Part shown: one piece after another, positions 17,822 to 26,109 of the stretch
Position numbering within the stretch: the first letter of the stretch is position 1
Layout of the letters: each line of letters opens with the position of its first letter
Assembly (NCBI GenBank): GCA_031553495.1
Contig: JAVBLN010000039.1
Coordinates: forward strand, 1-64,000
Length of the DNA stretch: 64,000 nucleotides
Source of the DNA: Pinibacter sp031553495
Lineage (GTDB): Bacteria; Bacteroidota; Bacteroidia; Chitinophagales; Chitinophagaceae
Direction of reading: 5' to 3'
Notes under the pieces: generated by a model
Database searches by the model: none
Told to the model about the DNA's origin: nothing
What the model saw: the letters and a program-made list of their open reading frames with translations, nothing else
Made by a program: the position numbers and the translations under genes

Positions 17822-17896
17822 TTTTGGGTACCGGCAGCGGTATTTCATGGCATCATCGTTGTGTCACTCACTTGTGCGGTAGTAATGCTATTGAGC
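17822..17896 (+). repeat. Interspersed repeat R, copy 8 (CATGGCATC left module)
   Basis: GGGTACCGGCAGCGGTATTT, CATGGCATC, ATCGTTGTGTCACTCACTTG, then a GTAATGCTATTGAGC right end. It combines the left module of copy 3 with the centre of copy 5, showing that modules are exchanged. Confidence 0.88.
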
Positions 17897-17980
17897 TGCC
17901 TCATCCCCGGCCCTTCTCCTAAGGAGAAGGGAGTCCTGCGCACAAAGCGGATATTCAAAGTCTCTACAATTCTTTTCAAC
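17896..17980 (+). repeat. GGAGAAG-hairpin arm attached to R
   Basis: CTGCCTCATCCCCGGCCC, then the perfect stem CCCTTCTCC/GGAGAAGGG, CGCACAAAGCGGATATTC and TTTTCAAC. It directly continues R copy 8. Confidence 0.85.
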
Positions 17981-18143
17981 TTTCATCTTCAATCGTTTTC
18001 AGTGACTCATGCATAAAAGACAAGCACTTTCAATTTTCAACTAATCTTCACGCTCTGCATGGCTTGCAGCCTTGCAGCACTATACTGTTGCTTTTAGCAA
18101 CATCGCGGGGTTTTAGTTACCACTGAAATTGTTTGCTATAAAG

Positions 18144-18178
18144 AAAATGTCCTACACCTTTGAGGTGTAGGACATTTT
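18144..18178. repeat. GTCCTACACCT hairpin, copy 1
   Basis: A perfect 16-bp stem (AAAATGTCCTACACCT and complement) around a 3-nt loop. The TGTCCTACACCT core recurs at 44564 and 49544. It could act as a bidirectional terminator between convergent pit and ruvC. Confidence 0.85.
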
Positions 18179-18187
18179 GTGGCCTCT

Positions 18188-18250
18188 CTCTGATCTCTGA
18201 CATCTGATCGCTCTACTGCCCACTGCACACTGTCAACCGCCCACTAAAGT
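18188..18250. repeat. Heptad array, nine units
   Basis: In strict 7-nt register: CTCTGAT, CTCTGAC, ATCTGAT, CGCTCTA, CTGCCCA, CTGCACA, CTGTCAA, CCGCCCA, CTAAAGT. It runs straight into R copy 9. Confidence 0.85.
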
Positions 18251-18312
18251 TCCTACCGTACAAGTGAGTGACACAACGATGCTTAATAGTAGCACTACCG
18301 CCGGTTCCCAAA
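18245..18312 (-). repeat. Interspersed repeat R, copy 9
   Basis: Minus strand: GGGAACCGGCGGTAGTGCTA, CTATTAAGC, the GTTGTGTCACTCACTTGTAC centre and GGTAGGAAC. Beyond it (18318-18340) lie GTTATGA, GTATTGA, GTATTGA heptads. Confidence 0.9.
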
Positions 18313-18360
18313 TAAAAGTTATGAGTATTGAGTATTGAGCGAATCCATATATATTTCAAG

Positions 18361-18395
18361 CACTTTCAACTTTCAATTTTCAACTTTCAACTAAT
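18361..18395. repeat. Heptad array (AACTTTC type) overlapping the ruvC stop
   Basis: CACTTTC, AACTTTC, AATTTTC, AACTTTC, AACTAAT. The array reaches 9 nt into the 3-prime end of ruvC, so it sets the stop codon region. Confidence 0.8.
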
Positions 18396-18953
18396 TTTGA
18401 CTCTGTCTGCATGGAGTTTTATAAAATCTTCCCAGCCCTTGAGTTTTTTGGAGTTTGCCAGCAATGGATTGGAAGTTTGGTAATGATGGCAAATGGCAAC
18501 AGCCAACGCGTCAGTAGCATCATAAAATTTGGGTTCGTCTTTTATGGTAACAATGCGTTGAATCATTTTCCAAACCTGCTCTTTATCCGCATTTCCATTT
18601 CCGGTTACGGATTGCTTTACTTTTTTGGGAGAATATTCGCACACTTCCAAACCGGCCTGCATGGCCGCCGCAATGGCCACACCCTGCGCCCTGCCAAGTT
18701 TCAGCATACTTTGCACGTTTTTTCCATAAAATGGCGCTTCAATAGCAAATGATGTCGGTTTGTGTTTCACAATTATCTCTGCAACTTTGCGGTAAATCAG
18801 TTCTAGCCGGTGATACATGTTTTTTTTGCTGCCCAGCGAAAGCACATCCATTTCTATAAGCCGGATGGAATTATTGGTTACCTTAATAAGGCCATAACCC
18901 ATCACCACTGTACCGGGATCAATGCCTAAAATTATTTTTGAGGTCTTTTGCAA
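18387..18953 (-). CDS. ruvC: Holliday junction resolvase RuvC
   Basis: RuvC cuts four-way junctions during recombinational repair. The 188-residue protein shows the acidic active site: D12 in ILGIDPGT, E in FAIEAPFYG near residue 72, and the aspartates of YDATDALAVAICHH near 145. YSPKKVKQSVTGNGNADK is the usual DNA-binding stretch. The C-terminus is slightly long (LHADRVKIS) and its last codons overlap a heptad array. The next gene upstream is divergent and starts 24 bp away if its ATG is used. Confidence 0.94.
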   Translation of the reverse strand: MQKTSKIILGIDPGTVVMGYGLIKVTNNSIRLIEMDVLSLGSKKNMYHRLELIYRKVAEIIVKHKPTSFAIEAPFYGKNVQSMLKLGRAQGVAIAAAMQAGLEVCEYSPKKVKQSVTGNGNADKEQVWKMIQRIVTIKDEPKFYDATDALAVAICHHYQTSNPLLANSKKLKGWEDFIKLHADRVKIS

Positions 18954-18976
18954 ATAGGAAGTTATTTTTGAAAAGA

Positions 18977-19984
18977 ATGTCGTTATACAGCAACAAAAAT
19001 ATCAAAAAGTTTGTCAACTATTTTTTGGGACCGGTATTGTTTGCGTGGTTATCTTATTCGATTTTCCGCCAAATAAAAAATCAGCCCGATCTGTCAACAA
19101 CATTGGTGAATATGAAAAACTCCTTTACAGGAGCCGAATCCTGGAAGCTGTATTTGTTGATAGTGCTCACAATAGTGAACTGGGGAATAGAAGCCCGCAA
19201 ATGGCAATTGCTAATGCTTACCCTTGAAAAAACTACCTGGTGGCGCGCCATGAAGGCTACTTTATCTGGTATCGCATTTGCCATTAACACACCAAACAGG
19301 ATTGGGGAGTATGGAGGAAGAGTATTATATGTGAAAGAAGGCAACCGTATACAAGCCGTATCGCTGGCAGTGGCAGGCAGTTTCAGCCAGTTGATTGTTA
19401 CATTGTTAATGGGATGTTTCGGTTTGATATACTTTTTAAACTTTGTTCCAAAAAATATATCCAATCACTGGCCGTCTTATCTTATGTGGATAAGAATTAC
19501 TTTATCAGTAGTTACAGGAATAACGGTATTAAGTTTGCTATTATACTTTCGCTTGTCGTGGCTGATAAAGATGATAGAAAAAATTCCGGGGATTGGCAAG
19601 TGGGCACAAAAGATCGCGGTGTTGGAAATGCTTGGTGTTACAAGATTGTTAAGAGTTTTCGGATTATCATTCATCCGGTATGCTGTTTTTATATTTCAGT
19701 ATATATTGATACTGCAATTGATGGATGTGGACCTTAGCAACTGGCAAATTATATGGATAGTAAGTGTAATGTTTCTTATACTGGCGCTTATTCCTACTAT
19801 TGCATTGGCCGAGGTTGGCATAAGAGGGCAGTTAAGTATAGAACTATTTGGATTATTTACCTCTAATAGCTTAGGAGTAATAGCCGGTACAATTGGAATA
19901 TGGTTTATCAACCTGGTAATTCCGGCAATAATTGGCAGTTTATTAATTTTAGGTATTAAAATTTATTCGGGCAAAGATTCATAA
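18977..19984 (+). CDS. Lysylphosphatidylglycerol synthetase-like (UPF0104) membrane protein
   Basis: The 335-residue protein has about eight hydrophobic segments and belongs to the UPF0104/AglD-type group (LPG_synthase_TM), seen in NWGIEARKWQLLM near residue 60 and TPNRIGEYGGRVLYV near 95. Only the membrane part is present; the soluble aminoacyl-transferase domain of MprF is absent, so lipid aminoacylation should not be assumed. An open frame with a TTG start extends to 18938, but the ATG at 18977 avoids overlap with ruvC. It is followed after 24 bp by the DUF3108 gene and is probably cotranscribed with it. Confidence 0.85.
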   Translation: MSLYSNKNIKKFVNYFLGPVLFAWLSYSIFRQIKNQPDLSTTLVNMKNSFTGAESWKLYLLIVLTIVNWGIEARKWQLLMLTLEKTTWWRAMKATLSGIAFAINTPNRIGEYGGRVLYVKEGNRIQAVSLAVAGSFSQLIVTLLMGCFGLIYFLNFVPKNISNHWPSYLMWIRITLSVVTGITVLSLLLYFRLSWLIKMIEKIPGIGKWAQKIAVLEMLGVTRLLRVFGLSFIRYAVFIFQYILILQLMDVDLSNWQIIWIVSVMFLILALIPTIALAEVGIRGQLSIELFGLFTSNSLGVIAGTIGIWFINLVIPAIIGSLLILGIKIYSGKDS

Positions 19985-20008
19985 GCCTGGTACAAAAAAT
20001 AAAAACAA

Positions 20009-20809
20009 ATGCGCAAAGCTTTTTTGATATTTCTTATAACCTTATTTGTTTTCCCTCTCACTATTTCACTTAATGCTGGTGATGATTTCTGCAATACAAA
20101 GAATAGCGCTTTTAATACTGGCGAATATTTAAACTATAGGGTATATTATACTTTGGGAGTGTATGTAGCAGCAGGCGAAGCAAACTTTAATGTGACCCTT
20201 GAGCGCCTGAACAACAAACCTGTGTATCATGTAGTGGGTGATGGAAGAACATATAGTTTTTATGACAACTTTTTTAAAGTGCGTGATCGCTATGAAAGTT
20301 ATATTGACACTTCTAACCTGCAACCTTTGAAATTTATCAGAAATGTAAATGAAGGGAGCTACAAGAAATACGAGAATGTAACTTTCAATAAATCGGCCAA
20401 TACAGCTATTACCAATGCCGGCGTTTTTAAAGTGCCGGCTTGTGTGCAGGATGTAATCAGCGCTATTTACTTTGCCAGGAATATAGATTTCAACAAATAC
20501 AAACCAAATGACCGCATACCCTTTTCCATGTTTCTTGATAATGAAGTGTATGATCTATATATCCGCTACATGGGAAAAGAAAAAATAAAAACCAAATATG
20601 GCTCATTCAACGCCGTAAAATTTAAACCGCTGCTTTTAAAAGGTACCATATTTGAAGGCGGCGAGAAAATGACAGTTTGGGTAAGTGATGATGCCAATCA
20701 TATTCCTTTGCGGGTAGAAAGTCCTATAAGTGTGGGTAGCATAAAAGTGGATATGATGGGCTATAAAAATCTTCGTTATCCGCTCAGTTCCATGATAAAA
20801 ATGAAATAG
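20009..20809 (+). CDS. DUF3108 domain periplasmic protein
   Basis: The 266-residue protein has a signal peptide (about 1-23, FLITLFVFPLTISLNAG) and a DUF3108 body: FNTGEYLNYRVYYTLGVYVAAG near 35-55, DGRTYSFYDNFFKVRDRYESYID near 80-100, and a closing KVDMMGY. DUF3108 proteins are envelope beta-rich proteins of unknown function, frequent in Bacteroidota. It follows the UPF0104-type gene by 24 bp. Confidence 0.88.
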   Translation: MRKAFLIFLITLFVFPLTISLNAGDDFCNTKNSAFNTGEYLNYRVYYTLGVYVAAGEANFNVTLERLNNKPVYHVVGDGRTYSFYDNFFKVRDRYESYIDTSNLQPLKFIRNVNEGSYKKYENVTFNKSANTAITNAGVFKVPACVQDVISAIYFARNIDFNKYKPNDRIPFSMFLDNEVYDLYIRYMGKEKIKTKYGSFNAVKFKPLLLKGTIFEGGEKMTVWVSDDANHIPLRVESPISVGSIKVDMMGYKNLRYPLSSMIKMK

Positions 20810-20950
20810 TTTATTTAGTTGAAAATTGAAAGTGCTGCATACATGAGATGTAAAAGAAAATAATAGCATTCAATTAGAAAAACCAGGAACGAGAAAAGCA
20901 ATTATAAGTATACTTTGTGTTTATTAATAAGAGTCGCCATCAGTGTGCTT

Positions 20951-21032
20951 TTTTTATTATGAACCCAACATTTGAATTACTATTAAACAGCCGTTGCGTC
21001 GCACTCTTGTGCTGTTGGTAATTCTATTCTGC
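20951..21032 (+). repeat. Interspersed repeat R, copy 10 (TTGCGTCGCA centre)
   Basis: GAACCCAACATTTG, ATTACTATTAAACAGC, CGTTGCGTCGCACTCTTGTG and GGTAATTCTATTCTGC. Paired with inverted copy 11 in the 449-bp gap between convergent genes. Confidence 0.75.
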
Positions 21033-21137
21033 AAATAACATGACCGCACTAAACGATACCCTCGTCAATAAATTAATTGAAAAAAAATCACGAACCTACT
21101 CTGTGTTCCTTTGTGCCTCTTGTGGTTGAAAAACAGA

Positions 21138-21238
21138 TGAATAGAATTCCCTCTGTACAAGTGAGTGACACAACGATGCTTAATAGTAGCACTACCGCCG
21201 GTCCCCCTAAAAAACTATTTTTAGTACGAAGAAGTATA
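21138..21238 (-). repeat. Interspersed repeat R, copy 11, with left terminal repeat
   Basis: Minus strand begins TATACTTCTTCGTAC, the terminal-repeat sequence seen in copies 13, 16 and 18, then GGGGGACCGGCGGTAGTGCT and the consensus centre. Its right arm is CCACAAGAGGCACAAAGG-like (21100-21137). Confidence 0.88.
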
Positions 21239-21258
21239 ACCACTTAAAGCATTTCCAA

Positions 21259-21792
21259 TCAAAACCTCCAGCCGGCTTTTATTGACAGCCTGTTGAAACC
21301 ATATTTGTAGTCATCCTTATCTTCATTGCCACCGGAGCTATATGTGAACCTTTTTTCAAAACTCTTATAACAGTACCCAATACTTAGAAGCAGCGTATTC
21401 CGCTTTTTGAACTGCCATAAATAGCCGACGCCGGCATCAAAATATGCACCACTTTTATAGCTATAATTTTCTTCTTTGGAATCATTATAAAAGTTGATGC
21501 CGCCATCTACGTAAATGAATGGCCGCTCATTTTTATTTCCGATTTCGCGCCTCACATCCAAAAAAACCGGAACAGAAATATAGCGATACAGATCAACGCC
21601 TGCACCTGCTGCGGCAAACCATTGTTTATATGCAACCCCGTTGACAGACTGAACGGCCGCTGATGTAAAATCACTATTCACAAGCAATGCGCCCTGAACA
21701 ATGGAATGAAATACAGGTTTGTTTTGCGCATTTGCCTGCTGCATGCAAACAGCAGCAAATGCACAGAACACCACCCATTTTAAACAACTCAT
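21259..21792 (-). CDS. Outer-membrane beta-barrel protein
   Basis: The 177-residue protein has a signal peptide (LKWVVFCAFAAVCMQQANAQ) and alternating beta strands with glycine/tyrosine turns (YKSGAYFDAGVGYLW, LLLSIGYCYKSF). It ends in aromatic RLSIKAGWRF, the usual signal for outer-membrane barrels. Eight or so strands are plausible. Its start overlaps the stop of the upstream lipoprotein gene by 4 bp, so the two are translationally coupled and probably act together at the outer membrane. Function unknown. Confidence 0.82.
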   Translation of the reverse strand: MSCLKWVVFCAFAAVCMQQANAQNKPVFHSIVQGALLVNSDFTSAAVQSVNGVAYKQWFAAAGAGVDLYRYISVPVFLDVRREIGNKNERPFIYVDGGINFYNDSKEENYSYKSGAYFDAGVGYLWQFKKRNTLLLSIGYCYKSFEKRFTYSSGGNEDKDDYKYGFNRLSIKAGWRF

Positions 21793-23060
21793 TTTTGTAA
21801 GGTTATTTTGCTTAGTAATTTTAAATTGGAGGGATCGCTATAGTCGTATTGATACAAGCCATCTGTAGCCACCACCAGCGCCACTTTGTTATGTGCTATC
21901 ACATCAAATGTTTCAATTCCGGAAATGGTAGATAACAATTTCAGATCATTCACATTGGAAGCATTGTACACTTTCAAACCATCTCTGCCATCGCAAATGA
22001 AAAGCAGGCTGCCGTCTTTTGAAAGTCCGTGCGGATTGGTCATTCCATATGTTTTGAGCAACGACGGCTTGTTAATATCAGAAATATCGAGCACATCGAG
22101 CTGGTTGGCAAATCCCTGGCAGGCAGTGCCTGATCTTAATGTTACATACGCGTATTTATTATCGGCAATTACAGGATCGCAACTGCGTACGTGTTCAAAC
22201 TCACTTTCCTTTACCGGGTTGCCGCCATTGCTTATACTATACACAAACATACCTGCGGAAGATCCTATAAACAATTTATTCTGAAACGGGAAAATGGTTT
22301 CTATATTCCAGCCGATATCAACCTTTTTTTGGTGCGACGGATTTTGAGGAGAACTGATTCCAAAAACGTTCAGCGCATTCCAGGTAACTGTGTATAGGTA
22401 TTGATCGGCTATTGCGAAACGAGCCATTGAGCCGCCTATTCCAAAAGGAGAAGCAGATTTGGAAGAAGAGGAGGCATAGGTTTGCAAACTGTTACTGGAA
22501 ACATCATAACAATAAATATAGTTGTTGCTCTGGCTGCAATCCACGTCAATAGTAGTATCGCGCTTAATATAGTTTACTAGCACTTTTGCACTATCGGTGC
22601 CATAATTAAGGTATGCGTACCCTGAAGGAGGAAATGCATTTTCGGTAAACTTAACTGCCTTTGCCTGTTCAGGATTGCTGATATCAATTGTTACAAGATC
22701 AGTATAGGAATCCGCATATAGATAATTTCCTTTAACAGCAAGATCGAGGTTGCCCGGAATATTGATAAACGCTATGTTTTGCGGAGATGCCGGGTTTGAA
22801 TTGTTTATAATATGAACTCCCCGGTTCATTTCATTAAGGAATATATAATTGCCGTACATGTAAATCTTTCCGGGTAACTCAATAGGTATGGATGAATTGC
22901 TTTTTACGTTGGCTTTTACTTGTTCTGTAGTTTGATAAACGGGGATGTAATAAGAATAAGTTTTAGTGCAGTGATCTTTGAAGCAGCCTGTGAGCACAAA
23001 GGACAAGAAGGTTCCGAAGCCCATTATACAGGCTTGCGCAAGCAGCGTTGATTTTTTCAT
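21789..23060 (-). CDS. LVIVD-repeat lipoprotein
   Basis: The 423-residue protein has a lipoprotein signal with cysteine in FVLTGCFKDHC near residue 26. The rest is made of LVIVD-type beta-propeller repeats such as DLVTIDISNPEQAKAV, QLDVLDISDINKPSLLKTYG and GLYQYDYSDPSNLKLL. These repeats fold into beta-propeller blades and occur on cell-surface proteins; the ligand is unknown. It is coupled by a 4-bp overlap with the beta-barrel gene downstream. Confidence 0.87.
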   Translation of the reverse strand: MKKSTLLAQACIMGFGTFLSFVLTGCFKDHCTKTYSYYIPVYQTTEQVKANVKSNSSIPIELPGKIYMYGNYIFLNEMNRGVHIINNSNPASPQNIAFINIPGNLDLAVKGNYLYADSYTDLVTIDISNPEQAKAVKFTENAFPPSGYAYLNYGTDSAKVLVNYIKRDTTIDVDCSQSNNYIYCYDVSSNSLQTYASSSSKSASPFGIGGSMARFAIADQYLYTVTWNALNVFGISSPQNPSHQKKVDIGWNIETIFPFQNKLFIGSSAGMFVYSISNGGNPVKESEFEHVRSCDPVIADNKYAYVTLRSGTACQGFANQLDVLDISDINKPSLLKTYGMTNPHGLSKDGSLLFICDGRDGLKVYNASNVNDLKLLSTISGIETFDVIAHNKVALVVATDGLYQYDYSDPSNLKLLSKITLQK

Positions 23061-23115
23061 GCTAAACTATTTTATATGCTGACAATCGATCTTTTCTAAT
23101 CGTTGCGTTGCGGGC

Positions 23116-23142
23116 AAAAAAAACCCCGGAAAAAATCCGGGG
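23116..23142 (-). terminator. Rho-independent terminator
   Basis: The stem CCCCGGA/TCCGGGG around AAAAA is followed on the minus strand by eight T residues. It lies downstream of the small gene at 23186-23401. Confidence 0.85.
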
Positions 23143-23185
23143 CAGAAACGATCAATGTACTAAACTATTTATAATAGACATAACG

Positions 23186-23401
23186 CTAACCTTTATGGAA
23201 TGCTGCCATTTCAATATCATCAAGCAACAGCTTACCTGCACGCTTCTCTTTCCTCAATTCCGATTGTTGCTGCTTTTTATCAATTTTACTAGCTATTTTA
23301 AAGATGAATTTTTGCTTTGCTTCCTGTCCTTTAAAAAGACCAATAACCGATCCTAAGCCGAATGCTACGAGGATTATCAAATTCTGTTTCATGCTTTTCA
23401 T
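23186..23401 (-). CDS. Small single-pass membrane protein, unknown
   Basis: The 71-residue ORF begins with a hydrophobic segment (NLIILVAFGLGSVIGLF, residues 7-23) and continues with a strongly charged helical tail (KIDKKQQQSELRKEKRAGK). A second ATG lies three codons in. A strong terminator sits 44 bp after its stop codon on the same strand, which supports a real transcript. No family recognised. Confidence 0.55.
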   Translation of the reverse strand: MKSMKQNLIILVAFGLGSVIGLFKGQEAKQKFIFKIASKIDKKQQQSELRKEKRAGKLLLDDIEMAAFHKG

Positions 23402-23834
23402 AACTCATCTATTTAAATAGTTCATCAATTAATTACTATAGACAATTTTTTTTGCAAAAACGCTGTATGGATTTAAACAAATATTGTTCCTATCTATATA
23501 ATTTTTATAAAAAAATTGGAAGCTATTGATCAGAGAATATTGTACTTAACCTTTTTGAAACATTGCTACGTCCGAAGGGAAAATGATGTTCGTATATTGA
23601 TACCGTTTGCTTAAAAATGTCACCCTTTTATTACATTATTTTGAAATTTTTTTTTGAGATTTTATAATATAATTTTCATATAACATAAATCTATCAATTT
23701 TGTAGGGTATAAGCTTTAATTAAATATTAACCTTTGAGAGTTTCTTCAAAAGCCTTTACAGGTCGGCTTCCCAAACAGTATAGCGAAGGATGTTAAGATT
23801 GTTTTATTTTTACGGATTATCTTTATCTATAACA
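23402..23834. other. AT-rich divergent intergenic region
   Basis: 433 bp between the small membrane protein and the divergent M23 peptidase gene. Strongly AT-rich; no R repeat, heptad array or further ORF was seen, so it probably holds the two promoters. Confidence 0.5.
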
Positions 23835-25556
23835 ATGAAACATTACAAAAGGTTTTTACCTGCTACATTAATTTTAAGTTTTACGCTCAATACGACATTT
23901 GCGCAGTTTTTTCCTTCAAAATCTTATCCTAAAGATTATTTCAACAGTCCTGTAAAAATTCCTATCAGCCTTGCCGGCAATCTGGGTGAGTTGCGGCCCA
24001 ACCATTACCACATGGGCCTTGATATGAAAACCCAACAAAAAGAGAATTTGCCTATATATGCCGCAGCCGATGGATACGTGTCAAGAATAAAAATAGAACC
24101 CGGCGGTTTTGGAAGAGCTATATATATAAATCATCCGAACGGTTATACCACAGTCTATTGCCATTTGAACGATTTTAACCCGGCTCTGGAAACCTGGGTA
24201 AAACAACAGCAATACAAACAGGAATCCTGGAGTGTGTATCTCGAGTTGCCGACTAATTTATTTATTGTAAAAAAAGGCGAGTTTATAGCTTATAGTGGCA
24301 ACACCGGCGGATCCCAGGGGCCACACCTGCATTTTGAAATACGCAGAACAGTTGACGACGTCAACCTAAATCCTATGCTTTTTGGTTTACCAATTCCTGA
24401 CAAAACCACTCCGGTTATAACAAGACTGGCGCTTTACAACAGAACCATGAGCTTATATGAGCAAGCACCTCGCATGCTGACTATTAAAAAAACCGCAGAG
24501 GGTTATGAAACAACTCAAAGCATTGTAACCGTATCGGCCAGGAAAGTAAGCTTCGCAGTGGGCGCCTATGATACGCAATCAGGTTCTACCAATCAAAACG
24601 GTATTTACGAAGCGGAATTGTATGATAACGGACAACCTATTACAGCTTTTCAAATGGACAATATCAGTTATGATCATACGAGATATTTGAATGCTCATAT
24701 AGATTATAAGCTGAAATCATCTGGTGGCCCTTATGTGCAACACTTAAGCGAATTGCCCGGTTATATACATTCCATTTATTCAAAAGTAAAAGGCGATGGG
24801 GTTATAGATCTAAGCGATAAAGCCGTTCATACTATAAAAATAATTGTAAAGGACGCTGATGGCAACGTCTCTACACTTCAAACAAAAGTGCAGTGGAACG
24901 GAGAAAATACACCGGCGCCATCTGTGGCGGGTAAAATGTTTTACCCCTTAATGCTGGATGTATCTGAAAACAGCAGTTGCGAATTTTATATGGGAGAGAG
25001 ATGCCTGTATGATTCCGTACATATAGCTTATAAATCAAGCGCTGCCACTGCAACCAGCGCCATTTCGGCCATTCATACTATTGGCGCCGCTTACATTCCC
25101 CTGCAGGAAGCAATGGTGGTGCGCATCAAACCCACCCGCAACCTTTCAGCTTCAGATCAGCAAAGAGTAGTAATGCAGAGATTTGCAGGCAACAAAAAAG
25201 AAGTGCAGGAGGTGGAATGGAATAACGGTTGGGCTTCCGCAAAATTCAGGGATTTTGGAACCTTCCAGCTTTTGCTGGATACCGAAGCTCCGCAAATAAT
25301 CACTGTTGGCTTCGCGAACAGCAGCAATGTTAAGAATGCTTCCCGGCTGGTAATACAGGTGAAAGACAATTTTGGAAAACATAAAAACTTCCGAGCCGAG
25401 CTTGATGGCAAATGGCTGCGCTTTACCAATGATAAAAGCCTGAGTTTTATTTATAAAATGGATGAAAAATTTCCTTCAGGTACGCATACTTTAAAAGTAT
25501 CCGTTGAAGACTTAGCCGGCAATATGACTGTGAAAGAATTCGTATTGACAAGATAA
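23835..25556 (+). CDS. M23 family metallopeptidase
   Basis: The 573-residue protein has a signal peptide (LPATLILSFTLNTTFAQ) and a LytM/M23 zinc domain at about 35-200. The ligands are seen in LRPNHYHMGLDMKT (HxxxD type) and GPHLHFEIRR, together with DGYVSRIKIEPGGFGRAIYI. The C-terminal 370 residues are beta-rich and look like Ig-like domains that would position the enzyme. M23 enzymes cut peptidoglycan crosslinks. The ATG at 23835 gives a proper signal peptide; an upstream in-frame start at 23790 does not. Confidence 0.9.
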   Translation: MKHYKRFLPATLILSFTLNTTFAQFFPSKSYPKDYFNSPVKIPISLAGNLGELRPNHYHMGLDMKTQQKENLPIYAAADGYVSRIKIEPGGFGRAIYINHPNGYTTVYCHLNDFNPALETWVKQQQYKQESWSVYLELPTNLFIVKKGEFIAYSGNTGGSQGPHLHFEIRRTVDDVNLNPMLFGLPIPDKTTPVITRLALYNRTMSLYEQAPRMLTIKKTAEGYETTQSIVTVSARKVSFAVGAYDTQSGSTNQNGIYEAELYDNGQPITAFQMDNISYDHTRYLNAHIDYKLKSSGGPYVQHLSELPGYIHSIYSKVKGDGVIDLSDKAVHTIKIIVKDADGNVSTLQTKVQWNGENTPAPSVAGKMFYPLMLDVSENSSCEFYMGERCLYDSVHIAYKSSAATATSAISAIHTIGAAYIPLQEAMVVRIKPTRNLSASDQQRVVMQRFAGNKKEVQEVEWNNGWASAKFRDFGTFQLLLDTEAPQIITVGFANSSNVKNASRLVIQVKDNFGKHKNFRAELDGKWLRFTNDKSLSFIYKMDEKFPSGTHTLKVSVEDLAGNMTVKEFVLTR

Positions 25557-25565
25557 AAGTAATAA

Positions 25566-25620
25566 ACCACAAGGTTCACAAGCTCTCGTGTTTGCATAAA
25601 AAATTTGTGAACCTTGTGGT
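25566..25620. repeat. Large CCACAAGG hairpin
   Basis: A perfect 16-bp inverted repeat (ACCACAAGGTTCACAA and complement) with a 23-nt spacer, 10 bp after the M23 gene. It may terminate transcription, but it is also a member of the CCACAAGG repeat family. Confidence 0.8.
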
Positions 25621-25683
25621 AAAAGATACATTCTCCAAACAGCTTCTTAAACGCTTATTTGGCAGTAAATATTTTAACCGGTG

Positions 25684-25752
25684 ATAAGCATTCCTTCCGT
25701 ACAAGTGAGTGACACAACCGAAGCCCAATCAGGGTACTACCGCCGGTCTCAT
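25684..25752 (-). repeat. Interspersed repeat R, copy 12 (chimeric modules)
   Basis: Minus strand: GAGACCGGCGGTAGT, then CCCTGATTGGGCTTC, then GTTGTGTCACTCACTTGTAC. The left side is a hybrid of the GTAGT and the GCCC-hairpin modules. Confidence 0.85.
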
Positions 25753-25776
25753 AATAATAATCCTTTACATACCGAT

Positions 25777-25885
25777 TATATTTCGAACGGAATAATATTT
25801 TGTAATTATTTTTTTGGAACCGGCGGTAGTGCTACTATTAAGCATAGTTGTGTCACTCACTTGTACAGTAGTAATCCTATTCGTC
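25777..25885 (+). repeat. Interspersed repeat R, copy 13, with left terminal repeat
   Basis: Starts TATATTTCGAACGGAATAAT, close to the terminal repeat of copy 18, then GGAACCGGCGGTAGTGCTAC, the consensus centre and GTAATCCTATTCGTC. Inverted relative to copy 12. Confidence 0.88.
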
Positions 25886-25892
25886 TATTTTT

Positions 25893-25940
25893 TCAACCAC
25901 AAGGGGCACAATGGTTTTCACAAAAGGTACACAGGTATAT
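25893..25940. repeat. CCACAAGG-type arm attached to R
   Basis: CAACCACAAGGGGCACAATG directly follows R copy 13, as a similar arm follows copy 11. It ends in TTCACAAAAGGTACAC. Confidence 0.65.
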
Positions 25941-26109
25941 TTGTGATTACTTTTCCTATTCTCAGCTTCCTTTCATTTTAAAGAGCTTCTGTTTTCTTTT
26001 ACATTTTATACATACAGCATTCTCCATTCTCAATTTATTCAACTTTCAAGTATAAAGCGCTAATTTGCAGCCTTCATCAAATTCTCATTCTAACACGTTA
26101 TTTATAAAA

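Noticed and set aside
18188..18395. CRISPR array
   Set aside because: The repeats are 7 nt long, degenerate and contiguous, with no spacers, and no cas genes are in the window.
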